From: Isoetes taiwanensis | Lineage: Eukaryota; Streptophyta; Lycopodiopsida; Isoetales; Isoetaceae | Length of the DNA stretch: 64,000 bases | NCBI GenBank assembly: GCA_021234155.1 | Contig: JAJEKV010000021.1 | Coordinates: forward strand, 12,211,760-12,275,759 | Direction: 5' to 3' | Shown here: positions 11,384 through 23,589 of the stretch, piece by piece | Numbering within the stretch: position 1 is the stretch's first letter | Layout of the letters: every line of letters begins with the position of its first letter | The notes under the pieces: model-generated | Database searches by the model: none | The model's input: the letters and a program-made list of their open reading frames with translations, nothing else | Told to the model about the DNA's origin: nothing | Translations under genes and position numbers: made by a program

Positions 11384-14300
11384 GTAATTATTTTGTTTCT
11401 CACCCTTTAATTCTGGTACTATGTACGCATATTTCTTGAGTCTAAATAGATCATTGCTGTCATGATTTATTCATTATATAGGTGGTTACTATCTCCTTGG
11501 AAGGACAAAGGATCAGTTATGATCGGAACAACAAATGATGCAAAAACTGCATGTGCACTTGATTTGGATAGACTTGTTTGGAGGCAAGTGCAAATCTAGT
11601 TCTTTTATCTGGACATGCTGTTTCATGTACATTTTGAACAAGATCTTTTCTCTGCAAAATGTACTTCAGGCCTGTACACTACTTGCAACAAGGACTTTAC
11701 TTTGCCTATGCACATCTCAGTGTTCTTTTTCTATTTTATATCTGAATGCTCTATATAAACAAGTTGGTGGAGATATTAGAGAAAGCATCCAGTGTTTGTT
11801 TTTTGGCAATAAATGTTGTTTTATTCATATTATTATTATGAGCATCATAGTTAAATATGTGTTATGGTTGTTCTTTTACCAAGCTTCTTAGTAATTAAGT
11901 CTACATACATTTATGCCATCCTATCCGAAGGCCTTTATTAGGGCAGAAGGGGCAAATTATTTTTTTAATATAACAACCCATACATCACTACTATTAACAT
12001 TGATTAACACAAACCATTGCATCCAACACATTTAAATTAAAATCCCCACAAATCCCCTTTGGTTTGGGTGCATATTCACGCGGGGGTTTACATAGGGGCG
12101 CGAGAGCCTTTAAAAACTTATAATACATGTATAAAATTAACACCATTAAGTACATTCTCTCAAACCTTATAGTATTTCATAAATCTCAATATATAATATA
12201 CAAAAACTTGTGCGACCATATCCCATAAAAGAGGATGCGCTATATGCGGTCTAGATCTTGGGATAAAAGGGCAAATATACCCATCAAAACGACTCTAAAA
12301 TAATAAGCGAGGAAGAAGGATTTTGCAATTATTTCTTACCTCATGCAATTTAAGTAAAGGGAATCAATCACGAAGGCAATAGTACTTAGTTATGGAAAAT
12401 CATATCAATTAGTGCTCACTCTTGATGCTTCGTTTTAATCTTTGAAAAACGAGATAGTTATTAAATAAGTAATAAATAAAAATCCAACTTTTTAGAGATC
12501 CAAATAGGTCTATGAGGAATTTTGACATTCTGATCAAAAACTTTTACTCAGTAATTACATAATACTTTTTAGTTAGGATTTTTGGCATTACAACATTTAT
12601 AAATTGAAAAAAAATTGGAAAAAAACATATACGAATGCTGATGGCATCATTCATTCATTCTATTTGGCAATGACTAGACCTTTAGAGTTTTGAAATTATT
12701 GTGTTTTAAATGTGTACTATTAGGATGACATAGTGGAAGCATTTGCTCACATTCTTTACCTAGTGCATGGGGTAGAATTTATATAGATTTCTTAATGATT
12801 GGTGTATTTTACCCTTGCTTTTTCTTGCTTTATATATCATAGCCTGGTTTTGCCTCAAAGGCTCACAAAATTGAACACAAATATATTCCACAAGAATTTA
12901 AGCAACACTTTGAAGTGCACCTTTTTTGTCCAAACAATCCAAATATTTTATTGAATTGAATTGAATTATTAGAATTTATCGTCCATGCCTATGAGCCCCA
13001 AATAAAGAACACAACAGACCTAGTACTGTTGAAGAATACGCTTTAATGCTCTCCAATGGAATGACAACTTGTCTAAAATATTATAATTAATGTTTTCGGG
13101 ATGGCATTTTCTAATAGAAAAATCGAAAGAAGCGCTTTGTGTATTGAAACGTCTCACCTTCCAATAGCACACCTTCATATACATCATTGTGTTACCATGA
13201 GCTTCATCATCAGCAGGACAAATCAAAATGGAAGTTCAGTCGAGATTTTCTTGTGGTGTGCACTCCAACAAGCATTCAAAGGGTAACAGGTGGCAGGTAA
13301 CATTGGGTGGAGTGTCTCTATAAGCTTTCCAATGAGTTAGAAACAGAAAAAATCTTCAATTTGTGCCTTAATATGTGGCGTATTTGTGCTCTAAGTTGCA
13401 AAATCTTCAAGATTTGCAAGGACAGTGCAAAATGACTTCCTCTCAAACTATCGGATTTGTGCTTTTCTGTAGGTGAATTGTGTCTTGGTCGTGGGGCCCC
13501 TCGGCATCTTCTGTTATTGCAAAATGATGCCCCGGACACCATTCCGCTATACACGATACAAATCCTAGGACCTTTATTACAACTAAATTGCCTTAGTGTA
13601 CTTGCCAAGTGCTTGTTCCAGTACATAGCGCGAATTTTGTTCTGCATTGGTCTAATGTTTCAAGTGTATTTTGAATTTTTCATTTTACAATTTAAGGCTC
13701 TTAAACCAAAAGAGAAGAAGTATCGCCTTAAATTGTAGTCATTTTGTCGTGTACACGTGATTTTCTACTTCATCTATGCCAAAAATCTTTACCTATCTTT
13801 ACCACCCAACCTTTTTCCCCAAGTCTACCATACTGCTAGTTATTATTACGGAGGAGAAGGAGGTAGCAGCATATGTTCCCAACATATGTAAGCATGTACC
13901 CTATATTCTTTTCACATTGTTGAGATATGCATTGAGTCATTAAGTTGCATGGCCCTTTTACAATGCCTTTTGCATTGGATGCCTAATGTGGCTCACTTCA
14001 TTTTGTGTATTTAAGAAATGTGGTCCCTGAGACCTGCCACAATAAGGTTATGAATGCAGATACTGAATTGTTTTGGACACTTCTTAAGATGATAAATCTA
14101 AAAACAACACGTTAGCATGTGTATCGTGACGAGCAGAAGATGCAATTTGAGAAACAAAAATGCAGATGACTTTCATGCTAATGACATTGAAAATGACATT
14201 TCTACCTTGCATGAGTAGATACCACATGTAATAATAAGGATAAAGAGGATCTTCAAACCTAGTAGGTGGCACTATATCTTTAGACCATTATGGCAAGGGA

Positions 14301-15600
14301 GTCCCTCCATTTCAAATACATTATACATGCATATGAAATTCATAAAGCATATATTCTAAGGGTATATCATACTACAAACATTCTAAACAATTGTGTGATA
14401 GAGCATAGAATAAGTATAAGATGTTTAAACAACTGCTACTTTTCTATATGACCATGTGCAATTATTAGTCGAGTTAGCATTCTCTTATGCCATGTGCGTC
14501 AGCATTTCTTTTTTCTGCTGGTCAAAGCAAGGAGCATGAAAGATAAACTAAACACGGTAGATTATTAGTGGGAACCGATTCTTCGAGATTTATGTTGTAG
14601 CTTTGCTCATCCAATTAGCGCAATCTAGTGAAAAAGAATAGAACCCAATAACTACATAGCTCTTGATGTTTGCTCGCTTAAATATATTCTCTCTTGGCCA
14701 ACTCCGTGAGAATTGAACATGCTGGTGAAAAAATAAAGCTCATTTTTATAGTTAGCGTTCTTGCACTTTAAGAAATGTACATATTTTATGTTTTTCAAGT
14801 CAAGATTGATTTAATGAAATCCCTATATAAATTTATATTTTAGAGCTCAATAAGTTCGGGAAAAAATGAAATATGTATAACTTGTAATATAGGGTATATA
14901 GGAAAATGAAGGTTGAATAGCATATTCTTTTATGTAAAATTTCTAACAATGCCATGCATGAAGCCAAGTGCAAGAACGATTGGTGCAATAAGAAGAGCAT
15001 CTTTAATGTCCAGTGAAATTGGCTAGTGGCCAAAAAGAGGGCACAAGATTCTGTTTTGCATTGGCTGGCATGAACCCTAAAAAAAAAATTCTTCAAAGGC
15101 ACCCAATTTTATGCCTAATTTTGGCACACGAGCAATGTTTGGCAAACTGTTAGACCCTATAGGAAATTTTTTTACATTCCCTTCATTAGCCTGATACTTT
15201 AAAAGTTACAAACAAGAAATTTGTATTGTCCTTGTAAAACATAGTTGTCATGGTAAATTAAAAAACTGTTCCCTCATCAATACCCACATCCAAAAAAAAG
15301 AGGACAATGGAACCTGGAAATGCCAGTAATTGCCAGTAAGTGGTCATTAATAACCACATTTGCACGAATGATTATGCCATAACTTAAAAGCAAATATATG
15401 ATTATATCCCCACTTTTGCTTGCTGATCCATGATCCACAGACTGGACAGCACCTTCATCTTCATAATTTACAGTTTGATTGCCCTGCACTTCCCCATTCC
15501 AGTGATCACTGATCAGAATAGATTAAACAGACTTATCTGGTAAGATCTGAAGTAGTATTCTGCAATCCAGCAGGCGTTCAAACATAATAGATGTTTCATG
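11384..15600. other. Long AT-rich stretch with no supported gene
   Basis: Open frames here (for example 11535-11891, and overlapping frames on both strands at 13318-13738) have no domain and poor coding character. Only simple repeats such as (TTGAA)n near 12950 were seen. Confidence 0.45.
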
Positions 15601-15620
15601 AAAATTGAAAAATGCTGGCC

Positions 15621-16211
15621 TCAGTAATATTTTGCAGGAATCTCTGGAATGCTTTCTAGAGCAGGAGACCATGTGATGTTTGATTTTTTTCTTGTCAATC
15701 CTTGTTGTTTCTGCTTCTGATTATGTTGCCTCTGCTTCTGATTACTTTGCTGCTGCAAAGTTCTAGGGACTTTTTTCACGGTGGCACTTCCTTTTCCCCC
15801 AATTTTAGCCATGGAAGATTTCTCAGCCAAGATTCTTTCCAAATATTGCTTCGAAATGATAAATTTTGTGCTTCCGGAACTTGACACATGAGACCGCAGA
15901 AGGGGATCTTTTTCAGATGGATTTGCAGCGCCAGAATATGGCACTAAAGAAGAGTCTGGAATATGATCAGGCAAAGGAAGCAATAAATAAATCTTGCCCC
16001 TTTGAAGATTTGCCTTTGGGGACAACATTTTGCATTTGCTCCGCATCAGAACCGCGCTGGCATGGCATACAAAATGATGCGGATGCTGTAACATAAGCTG
16101 TGCTACTCTTACTGTATGATCCAGCTTCAAAACCTGGCCGTCCGACATTAACACTATAACCCTTTCTTTTTCCATGCCGCAAGAACAGAGCATGGCTGCC
16201 ACATTTCCCAT
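15621..16211 (-). CDS. PADRE-domain (DUF4228) protein
   Basis: A single uninterrupted frame of 196 codons. The N terminus MGN (Gly2 a possible myristoylation site) starts the family in many plants. Residues 1-80 form the PADRE/DUF4228 domain: a DGQV-type strand at 24-27, the HFVCH signature at 46-50, and KIYLLLP at 73-79, where the family has a yxLLP strand. Then come the other family motifs: KFIISKQYLERIL at 116-128 and, near the C terminus, WSPALESIPE at 181-190. They are joined by a disordered stretch rich in Gln, Asn and Lys (153-170). These small plant proteins are known mainly from expression changes under pathogen and abiotic stress, and no biochemical activity is established. The start is chosen because MGN precedes the conserved first strand. 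A weak TATA-like sequence on the - strand lies near 16590-16605. The gene appears intact and intronless. Confidence 0.87.
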   Translation of the reverse strand: MGNVAAMLCSCGMEKERVIVLMSDGQVLKLDHTVRVAQLMLQHPHHFVCHASAVLMRSKCKMLSPKANLQRGKIYLLLPLPDHIPDSSLVPYSGAANPSEKDPLLRSHVSSSGSTKFIISKQYLERILAEKSSMAKIGGKGSATVKKVPRTLQQQSNQKQRQHNQKQKQQGLTRKKSNITWSPALESIPEIPAKYY

Positions 16212-16814
16212 CAGAGAAAACTGCCGCTTCTTTTTTTGAAAATGCCGCTATTCTTGACAAGATTAAATCAACCTTTCAAGCCAGCTCTCAGATCTAAGAG
16301 GTTATTGATAAAACCGGCACAGATACAAAGATTACTTACAAGAGAATGTCGAAAGGAGCTGTGTCTAGGAAGGATTATCCAAATGCAGGTAAAAATGTAT
16401 GGCCGGAAGAAACAGGGCGGAATCATTCACAGAAGAACTTCGGAAAAACGAGAAAGACGTCGAAAAAACGAGATTTTTGAGCAGAATTCGTGATTTGAAG
16501 GCCGGTTCCGGCAAGATTAATGAGGAAGAAATAGAAATAAAAGGGAAGGGAAGGAGTCTTATCTGGAAGAAGGCGCAGATCGAGCGCACCTAACACATAA
16601 ATATAAGGCCTGATAAAAATTCACGCGCTCTTCCCTTTCTCTTCACTTCAACGGTCCAGATTTGGCGCTGACTTGGCTTAGATACCCTCTCTTTAAAACG
16701 GAATTTCCACCTCAACTTTGATTGAAAAAAATCCTATAGCCCTCTGCCTCGTGGCGTGACGTTAAAACTATTATCTATCTATCTAAAATTTCGATCCAAT
16801 GGGCATCTTTTCTC
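16212..16814. other. Upstream region of the PADRE gene
   Basis: Purine-rich on the + strand, with no gene of its own supported. It probably holds the promoter and 5' UTR of the - strand PADRE gene. A ttatctatctatct microsatellite lies near 16771. Confidence 0.35.
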
Positions 16815-16964
16815 TTTCATGCTCTTTCCCTCCACCATAAAAATCAACTTGATTCCTCACCAAGTTTCATGTTCTTTTTGCGGACCATGAAAATCATTTC
16901 AATTCCTCATGAAGTTTCATGTTCTTTTCGCGCATGATGAAAACCAATTCAATTCTTAACTAGG
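16815..16964. repeat. Three tandem 50-bp units
   Basis: tttcatg-tcttt begins units at 16815, 16865 and 16915, exactly 50 bp apart. Each has an accatgaaaa-like core and an aattcctca-like end, with moderate divergence. Confidence 0.85.
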
Positions 16965-17035
16965 TCCACACATAATCCTTTGTTGAAGTGGCATTTTGGT
17001 GTTTCCGACTAATGTTTGCAACATTCTCTTACGTC

Positions 17036-17396
17036 TTATGGGGCATTCACATGATGGACTTTTTCTGCAGCGGCGGGCACACACAACAGCGAGCTGCAAC
17101 GCCGCTTCAATTTTTTTTTTCCGCCACGCTGATGGCCTCACGCGGAATTGGTTGTTGCTGGAAGGCCTTGGCTGCAAGATGTAGCTGCAAATTGGCTGCA
17201 ACAGATGTCTTATTCACATGCACATAGAACAGAATCTTCGTCAACGGTTCTTTTCTGACTGCTGCGAATTTCTCTAATATGTGCCTGCTGTGCAGCCAAA
17301 ACAGCATGTGAACACAAAGGCCAAAAAAGCCATCCAAGTTGCCGCTCCACAGTTGCCGCAGCTGCAAATCCGATCCACCATGTGAATGCTGCATTA
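17036..17396. mobile_element. Second MITE, Harbinger-like, TTA target duplication
   Basis: The 355-bp element 17039-17393 is flanked by TTA (17036-17038 and 17394-17396). Left terminus TGGGGCATTCACATGATGGA pairs with the right terminus, which on the - strand reads TGCAGCATTCACATGGTGGA. The similarity continues about 36 bases in (both reach a TGCAGC block). The interior is GC-richer than its surroundings and has repeated gctgcaa words, but no transposase. The TTA duplication and CACATG in the terminus are shared with the element at 3895-4226, suggesting the same superfamily but a different family. Confidence 0.7.
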
Positions 17397-17477
17397 GATT
17401 TTCTGCCAATGATTTTGGATTTTTGGTATCTGGAATCTTAGAGTGAGTTGCCAATCACCCCTATTGCTGCAAAAAAT

Positions 17478-18600
17478 ATTATGCAATGGCTTTCCGCATA
17501 CACTTGCAGGCAAAGAACCAATCTAGAAGGGCTAGTGTAGCGGACTACACGTTTTTGTGTGAGCAGTATCTTAGGTTGGAACCACCTGCAAACTATGATG
17601 TTGTTGCCAAAATGGTCTCCATGCGCACTATTCTTACTCATGCAGCCTCTTATCATCTGCACATCCTCCAGATGGATGTCCAAAATGCTTTCCTCAATGG
17701 CGATTTGCATGAAGAAGTTTATCTTGAACAACCTCCTGGTTTCTCATCTACTGATCCTACTCAGATATGTCGTCTCCATAAAGCTTTATATGGGCTCAGT
17801 CAGGCTTCCAGATCATGGTACACCCGGCTTGATAAAATTCTTCTACATCTTCACTTTACTCGCAGTCAAGCTGGCCACAGTGTTTACTTCTGTCTTCAGC
17901 CTCACTTCCTCATTGTTTTATGTTATGTAGACGATCTTCCCATTGTTGCTGCCTCTGACGACGACCTTTGCAATCTGAAACAACAGCTCAATTCTCATTT
18001 TAAAATGAAAGACCTCGGTCCCATTCATTACTTTCTTGGCATTGAAATTGATTATTCCATGTCTATTGGCTCCCTCACACTTCATCAAAGCAAATACCTC
18101 ACTGATCTCCTCCATCGTTTCAATGTGAGTGCACCTCTTGAATTTAGAACTCAACTCCTTCTCATAGGCGCTGTTACGTCTTCTTTCCTCCAATTCATCC
18201 ATGATAACTACCATCAAATCCTTGGTATGATCAACTTTGCCTCCATTTCCACCGGTCCGATCTAGCCTTCTCCCTTTGTAAAATTTGAGCCAATTAAGCT
18301 ACCTTTCTTAGAAAACCATTCGCGCGACCTTAGGCGTGTTCTTCGATATAGTGCAGGCACCACCTCTCTTGGAATTCATTACCAACCTACTTCTCCCTCT
18401 ATCCACTTCATGGTTATTCTCGATTGGGCGGGGGATCACCACAATCGTAGATCAATCTCTGGCTAATGTTCTTGCAGGAGGCCCTATTAGTTGGAGCAGT
18501 TCCAAACAATCTTGTGTCAGGCTCTCCAGCACATGAGCCGAATATGTTGCCCTCCATCATGTTGCCCGTGAAGCCATATGGCTCCAGCATCTACAATCAA
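17478..18600 (+). pseudogene. Ty1/copia reverse transcriptase-RNase H fragment
   Basis: A 259-codon frame (17486-18265) holds the central copia RT. Its motifs in order are VAKMVSMRT, QMDVQNAFLNGDLHEEVYLE, LYGLSQASRSWY, and the polymerase box YVDDL (about 17925) followed by MKDLGPIHYFLGIE. The frame then breaks. RNase H pieces (RRVLRYSAGTTSLGIHY, then WSSSKQSC, SST-AEYVAL) follow in shifted frames to about 18590. Gag, protease, integrase and LTRs were not found, so it is a truncated, inactive copy. Upstream residues 1-25 of the frame look shifted from the expected KARLVA motif. Confidence 0.9.
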
Positions 18601-19095
18601 GAATAATGTGGGTTTATTTTATGAAGACAAAATCAGAAGCTTTATGTTATTTCAAAGTCTTACGAGCATAAGTAGAATCTGAAACATAGTAGAAAATACT
18701 CAATCAAGGACTGATAATGGAGGAGAATTCTTGTCCACAAAGTTTGAATAGTTTTGTGAAAACAATGGCATAAGAATACAATTGACAACGACGTGCTCTC
18801 CATAACAAAACAGAGTAGAAGAAAGGCGCAACAGGACAATTTGCGAAATAGCAAATTGTCTAATAGTAATGGAAGATGCCATATCATTTTTAAGCCGAAG
18901 TAGAATTCAACGTAATGCATTTCTTTGAATAGAAGCGGGGACAAAATTTTAAACGAAAAAGACTCCTCATGAGATCTACTACAAAAGAAAGTCAAGTGTG
19001 AATGATTTGTGTGTATATAAATGTAAGCTTATGCATGTTTTTAAGAAAGATGGCGGGAAGAAATTGGTGACAACGCAATGTTGGCTATAGTTTAA
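18601..19095. other. No recognised gene
   Basis: A 111-codon frame on the - strand (18995-18660) has no domain. It could include decayed copia 3' sequence. Confidence 0.4.
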
Positions 19096-19165
19096 GAATA
19101 GAATAGAATAGATTTATCATCCACGGAGACTAATCGACCTATGGGATCTTGCCAAGCATAAAATA
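19096..19165 (-). mobile_element. 3' end relic of the (TATTC)n LINE family
   Basis: Read on the - strand, this carries gatcccataggtcgattag, tctccgtgg and then three TATTC units at 19111-19096. The same words in the same order precede the tails of the copies at 20880-22730 and 25701-26775. Only the last ~70 bases are recognisable. Confidence 0.7.
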
Positions 19166-19539
19166 ATTGTCTCATTGATGTGACATTTAATCACATAACA
19201 CTTGCGGGTCCAATTTCAATCGAGAGATCGTGGGGAGGCGAAAAACTTGAATCAAAGATAAAGATGTTACACCTCAATGTCAACCAAGGGGTTTAGCGAT
19301 AAAGCTGCTTCTTTTGCAAAAGAAGGCCTTGTAAGGAAGTAGCACAAGAAGACATTGGTGAAAAACCAATAGCAAAGTCCGATCTGACTAAAGCTGAATG
19401 CAAAATCAGCTCTGACTACTCCTTGGGCACATAGGCCATTTACAAGAAGACAAAAAGTAACATTGAGTCAAAACAAAACAACAGCTCATGAATGCAATTT
19501 TACCAATATTTGTGAACCCATTTTGTTTAAAGATACTAG
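19166..19539. other. No recognised gene
   Basis: It lies between a LINE tail relic and the second copia fragment. It may be decayed copia sequence, but no motif is readable. Confidence 0.35.
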
Positions 19540-20385
19540 ATGTTCTAGGTCGCAATAGAAGAGGAGTATAAATCCATAGTAATCAACAATACATGGGAAC
19601 TTGTGCCAAGACCAACGAATAGAAATGTCATTGGATGTAAATAGTGTATAAGCTAAAGTATAATGGAGATGGGACTATTCAAAGGTGCAAAGCCAGACTG
19701 GTAACAAAAGGTTTTGCTCAAAGAGAAGAGGAAGATTACTTGGACACTTTTTGCTCTAGTAGCCCAACTGGAGACAATGAGGTTAGCAATATCAATTTCA
19801 GCTCAATTTGGATGGAAGTGCTATCTCGCTTGGCCGGGAAAAGTGCTATTTTAAATGGAGAACTCAAGGAGCAGGTTTATTTGGAGCCATCACCGGATAC
19901 AAGCATGAAGACAACAATTTTGTTTGTAAATTGAACAAAGTATTATATGGGCTAAAACAATCATCTAGATCTTGGTATTCCAAGCTTGATAGGCACTTGC
20001 TAAGAAAAATCTTTCTAAGGAGCAATGTGGATTTAGTCTCTACATTAAGCATGGTGGTGATGACATTACTTTGATTCTAGTATACGTAGATGATCTTATT
20101 GTCACAATCAGTTCTTTAAAGTTGATTCAAGTTGAGATAAAATGATGTTGAGAGTTCTTTAACATGACAAATCTTGAAGAGTTACACTACTTCTTGGGCA
20201 TTGAAGTGCAAAAGACTATCAATGGAATTTTTATCTATCAGAAGAATTATGCAGCAAATTTATGAAGGAAATTCCGTATGGAGATAAACCAATTCTACAG
20301 CAATGGAGGTTGGTTGTAAACTTTCTAGTCATGAAAAAGGTGCAAAATTATATGATGCATCTATATACAGGGCATTAACGTGATG
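19540..20385 (+). pseudogene. Second, more decayed Ty1/copia RT fragment
   Basis: Copia RT motifs appear in order but in several frames: NTWELVPRP, CKARLVTKGFAQREEEDYLDTF, AILNGELKEQVYLEP (shifted), CKLNKVLYGLKQSSRSWYSKL, VYVDDLIVT (about 20080), and LEELHYFLGIEV. An in-frame stop interrupts the block before YKLKYNGDG. It differs from the copy at 17478-18600 (KQSSRSWY against SQASRSWY), so it is a separate family or subfamily. Only RT survives. Confidence 0.88.
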
Positions 20386-20879
20386 AGCCTGCCAAGTAGA
20401 CCTAACTGGCAACTCGGGATCTTGTCTAAACTTGCACTAATTCTAGGATGTTATGATACTGGTGAAGAATTGAATCTTCCTTTGTGCTTGAAAGAACCAT
20501 TCTTATAAATCCATCTTCATTAACATACAATATAAATCCCAAGAAAATACTATTCACAATGTGTTCACAATATTTAACTTGCAAATCAACACATAAGCTT
20601 TTTCAATAACTTAATCCCCGTCTCCAACTACATTGTTGCCACTAGCCTGAGCACCACCTTGCTCTTTCACTGCATGCATTCAAAGGGGTTAGTCCTCCTG
20701 ACTAAGTGGAGATCCCTAGTTGCCACTACATGCATGGAAACACTCTGGAATCTTGGATAACAAGAACATAAGCAATTCAAAGACACGAGATTCTATGTGA
20801 AATAAGTGTTCGGAATGGCAATATGACCAATGAGATTTAACACATGAGCATCAAAAGCAGAGAACATAATAAAAAGATC
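20386..20879. other. No recognised gene
   Basis: Between the copia fragment and the LINE; short frames only. Confidence 0.4.
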
Positions 20880-22730
20880 AAACCATCATGGCCTTTAACT
20901 CGGGACAATGGGAGCTCGGCCGACCTACATGCTCGGCTCTATTTAGCAATATGCCCGGTAGGCTTATGCTCCAAACCACAGCAGGAGTGGTGGGTTAAAT
21001 CTCATATGCACATACCCTTCACCAAGGCTTTTGACACTGTGCCTCGGGAAAAGCTGTGGGCAAGATTGCGGCAGCTAGACGTCCCTGCCGAACTGCAGAA
21101 CACGGTGTATAGGTTATATGAGACATGCATCGGTGGTACGCAAGCAGTAGACCAACCATTGAGATCGATATTGGGATCCGCCAGGGATGTTTTCTCTCTC
21201 CCACACTATTTAGCCTATATATTGATCAGCTGGAGTGATGGCTCGCTGACAATGAAGGCACTGGGGCTCACCTCCTACACCCGGATCATCGGTAAAGATC
21301 TATCGCGGCGATGTGGACCTCCTAGCATACACTCAGGCAGACATGCAATGCCATCTCGATGCCCTAGACACATTTTGCCAAGACACCTTATCAACATGCG
21401 TGTCAACTTAGCCAAAACCAAGGTGGTTCTGATATCGACCGCATGCCAGCTATGGCCTCCAATCATCACTTATCGTGGCCAAAATGTTGAAGTGGTGCCT
21501 GCTTACAAATATTTGGGGGTAGAATTTCCATCGGCCATGAACTGAGACAATTCCATCCGGCTGCGAGCCGCAGCAGATTGGAAGGCACTCTATGCAATGG
21601 AGAACAATAGTCACAAGGCAGAGCTGTATGATTGGACCCACCAATCGCACCTATTCAAGGTGCTAGTAGAACTGTGCTTTTTGTACGGGGTCGAGGTCTG
21701 GGGCCTGGTGATTTCCCTTGCCACTTGGAATGACTTGGGCGGTCTTTGGAAGCTTTCTTGGTACCGGCCCTGGGGGTGAAGTCCATAGTCCCATATCAGA
21801 TACTGCTACAAGAAATAGGTTACTTGCCTCTTCAAAGGGATCCCTTGACAGAAACATCGTCTACTTCCAGAAGGTGGTCAGCATGGACGATGCTCATCTC
21901 CCTAACCTTACTTACATTGTGGCAATGGGGCCTCAACACCTAAAAGCTTCTTTGGCGAAAAAGAGAGCTTCGATGGCTGGCGGATGGAATGTCGCGAGAA
22001 CACGAGGTGCATCCAAGTGCAAACAGAGGCAGATCAATGCAACCTCAGACAGTACCTTGACACATGCTTCCTCAGTAAGCTATGGGATGCCAGCACCCTT
22101 GAACACATCAAGACGGCATATTATCAACGCCACATAAATTTCATGTTGGCGCGGGGTCCGCAATGCTACCTGCGCACTCATCTACCCATGAAAAAGCGCA
22201 GATCCATTGCCTCTATCCGCATAGGTGCACACCAAATCCAGATAGAGACAGGGAGATGGGTTGGGGAGCTGCCTCAGGAGAGGCTTTGTCAACGCTGCCA
22301 GATTGAAACTGTGGAAGACGAATGCCACACCCTTCAGAGTTGTCCGGCATATGATGACGTTCGAACATCCCCTGCATGAGATGCTGAGCACGAGCTCGGT
22401 ACGGAGGTTTGACTCATACATTCAAGAGGTCATGGATCACCGAGATCAGCTCAGTTCTCGGGCACTTACTTGATACATGTACATATTTCTGTCTATATTT
22501 ATAGTTGTACAGTTTGACAGCAAACCTATTCCTGTCACGGTTTTTCCCCCAAACAACCCTTTAGAGGAGGGGTTTTTAACAGGACGGTAATATGCTTGTT
22601 GTGCCTCCTGTATGGATCCCATAGGCCAATTGGTCTCCGTGGAAGATAAAAATCCTATTCTATTCTATTCTATTCTATTCTATTCTATTCTATTCTATTC
22701 TATTCTATTCTATTCTATTCTATTCTATTC
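20880..22730 (+). pseudogene. 5'-truncated LINE (non-LTR retrotransposon), RT and C-terminal zinc finger
   Basis: The RT begins around the FTKAFDTVPREKLW motif (about 21020) and runs through frameshifts: QLDVPAELQ, then an RQGCFLSP-like block in another frame, LAKTKVV, and AYKYLGVEF. The catalytic YADD is missing: near 21320-21345 the sequence reads LLAY then TQADMQCHLDAL, as if the box had been deleted. The C-terminal part (21984-22379) carries a cysteine/histidine motif, CQRCQIETVEDECHTLQSC, typical of the zf-RVT region of LINEs. The 3' UTR contains a structured motif (22531-22584) and ends in 15 perfect TATTC units instead of poly(A). A microsatellite tail is a feature of several LINE clades; I cannot place the clade. 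Endonuclease and ORF1 are absent. The copy is inactive. Confidence 0.88.
22656..22730 (+). repeat. (TATTC)15 LINE tail
   Basis: Fifteen uninterrupted TATTC units. Shorter arrays of the same unit end the two reverse-oriented copies (19096-19111 and 25701-25721), so this is the family's 3' tail and not an independent microsatellite. Confidence 0.95.
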
Positions 22731-23589
22731 CTAGCACACGTCTAGCACTAGAGGGTCCTTTACCATGGAGTCCAAGAGTTTTTGTTGCATCCTTGCCAAG
22801 AGAACTATGTCCCAGGTGTCACAAAGCACAAGAACATAGCATAGAAACATGAATTATACGAACATGCTGAAGCAGCCCATGCCATCGAACCTGGAAGCCC
22901 CACCTCGGAGGATCCAAAATGGGGAACAATGCAAAGACTATGACATATGATATTTGTTATGTCTAAATAAAATTGCAGACCATTGCTTGATATTGTGCAT
23001 GCATATTAATATTTGGCATAATGGAATGTTCTATGGTATATGGACCATAGATATTCTGTGGTTGTATACGTCCCCAGTCTAGCTTAAGGCGGAGTGGTGC
23101 GCCATGGCCTGAGAGACTAGGGGACTTGGTTGCCTTGTTGTATGGTTATGGTGAATAACTTTGACCATCAAGAGTTTATCCCTTTTGAATAAATGACAAC
23201 AAGGCAATATATTGTGCTATCTTAAGTTAAAGGTAAAAATACCTTAATGGTTAAAATGGTATTAAAGGGCTAATCAAAAGGTGAGCACTCTGAATAGTGG
23301 GGATGCCACTAACAACCAGCTAGTATCAGCGTGAGCTGCAGGACTGGAATCGGCCATTGCCGATTTAGCTTCTGGACCAGATTGGACCGACTGGTTGATC
23401 GCCACATGGCGTTGCCACGTTGGCTTGGCAGCTGTATCAGAAGAAGGTGGCAGCTTGAACAGGAGGCCGAATTTTGTTTCAGGGAGCAAGCAACAGGCCA
23501 GGAAGGTTGAAGGCGGGGGGGAAAGCTACAGAGAAGCGGAATTTGGAGAAGGAAGGAGTTAAATAATTGAAGAAGGAATTGACAATCTT
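22731..23589. other. No recognised gene; possibly 3' internal part of an LTR element
   Basis: No domain was found. The last ~100 bases are purine-rich and end at a polypurine tract, as expected just inside a 3' LTR. Confidence 0.35.

Noticed and set aside
13318-13738. Overlapping open frames of about 100 codons on both strands
   Set aside because: Neither has a domain, splice support or coding-like composition; they shadow each other.
22656-22730. TATTC array as a stand-alone microsatellite or telomere-like repeat
   Set aside because: It directly follows a LINE 3' end also found before shorter arrays in two other copies, so it is the LINE tail.
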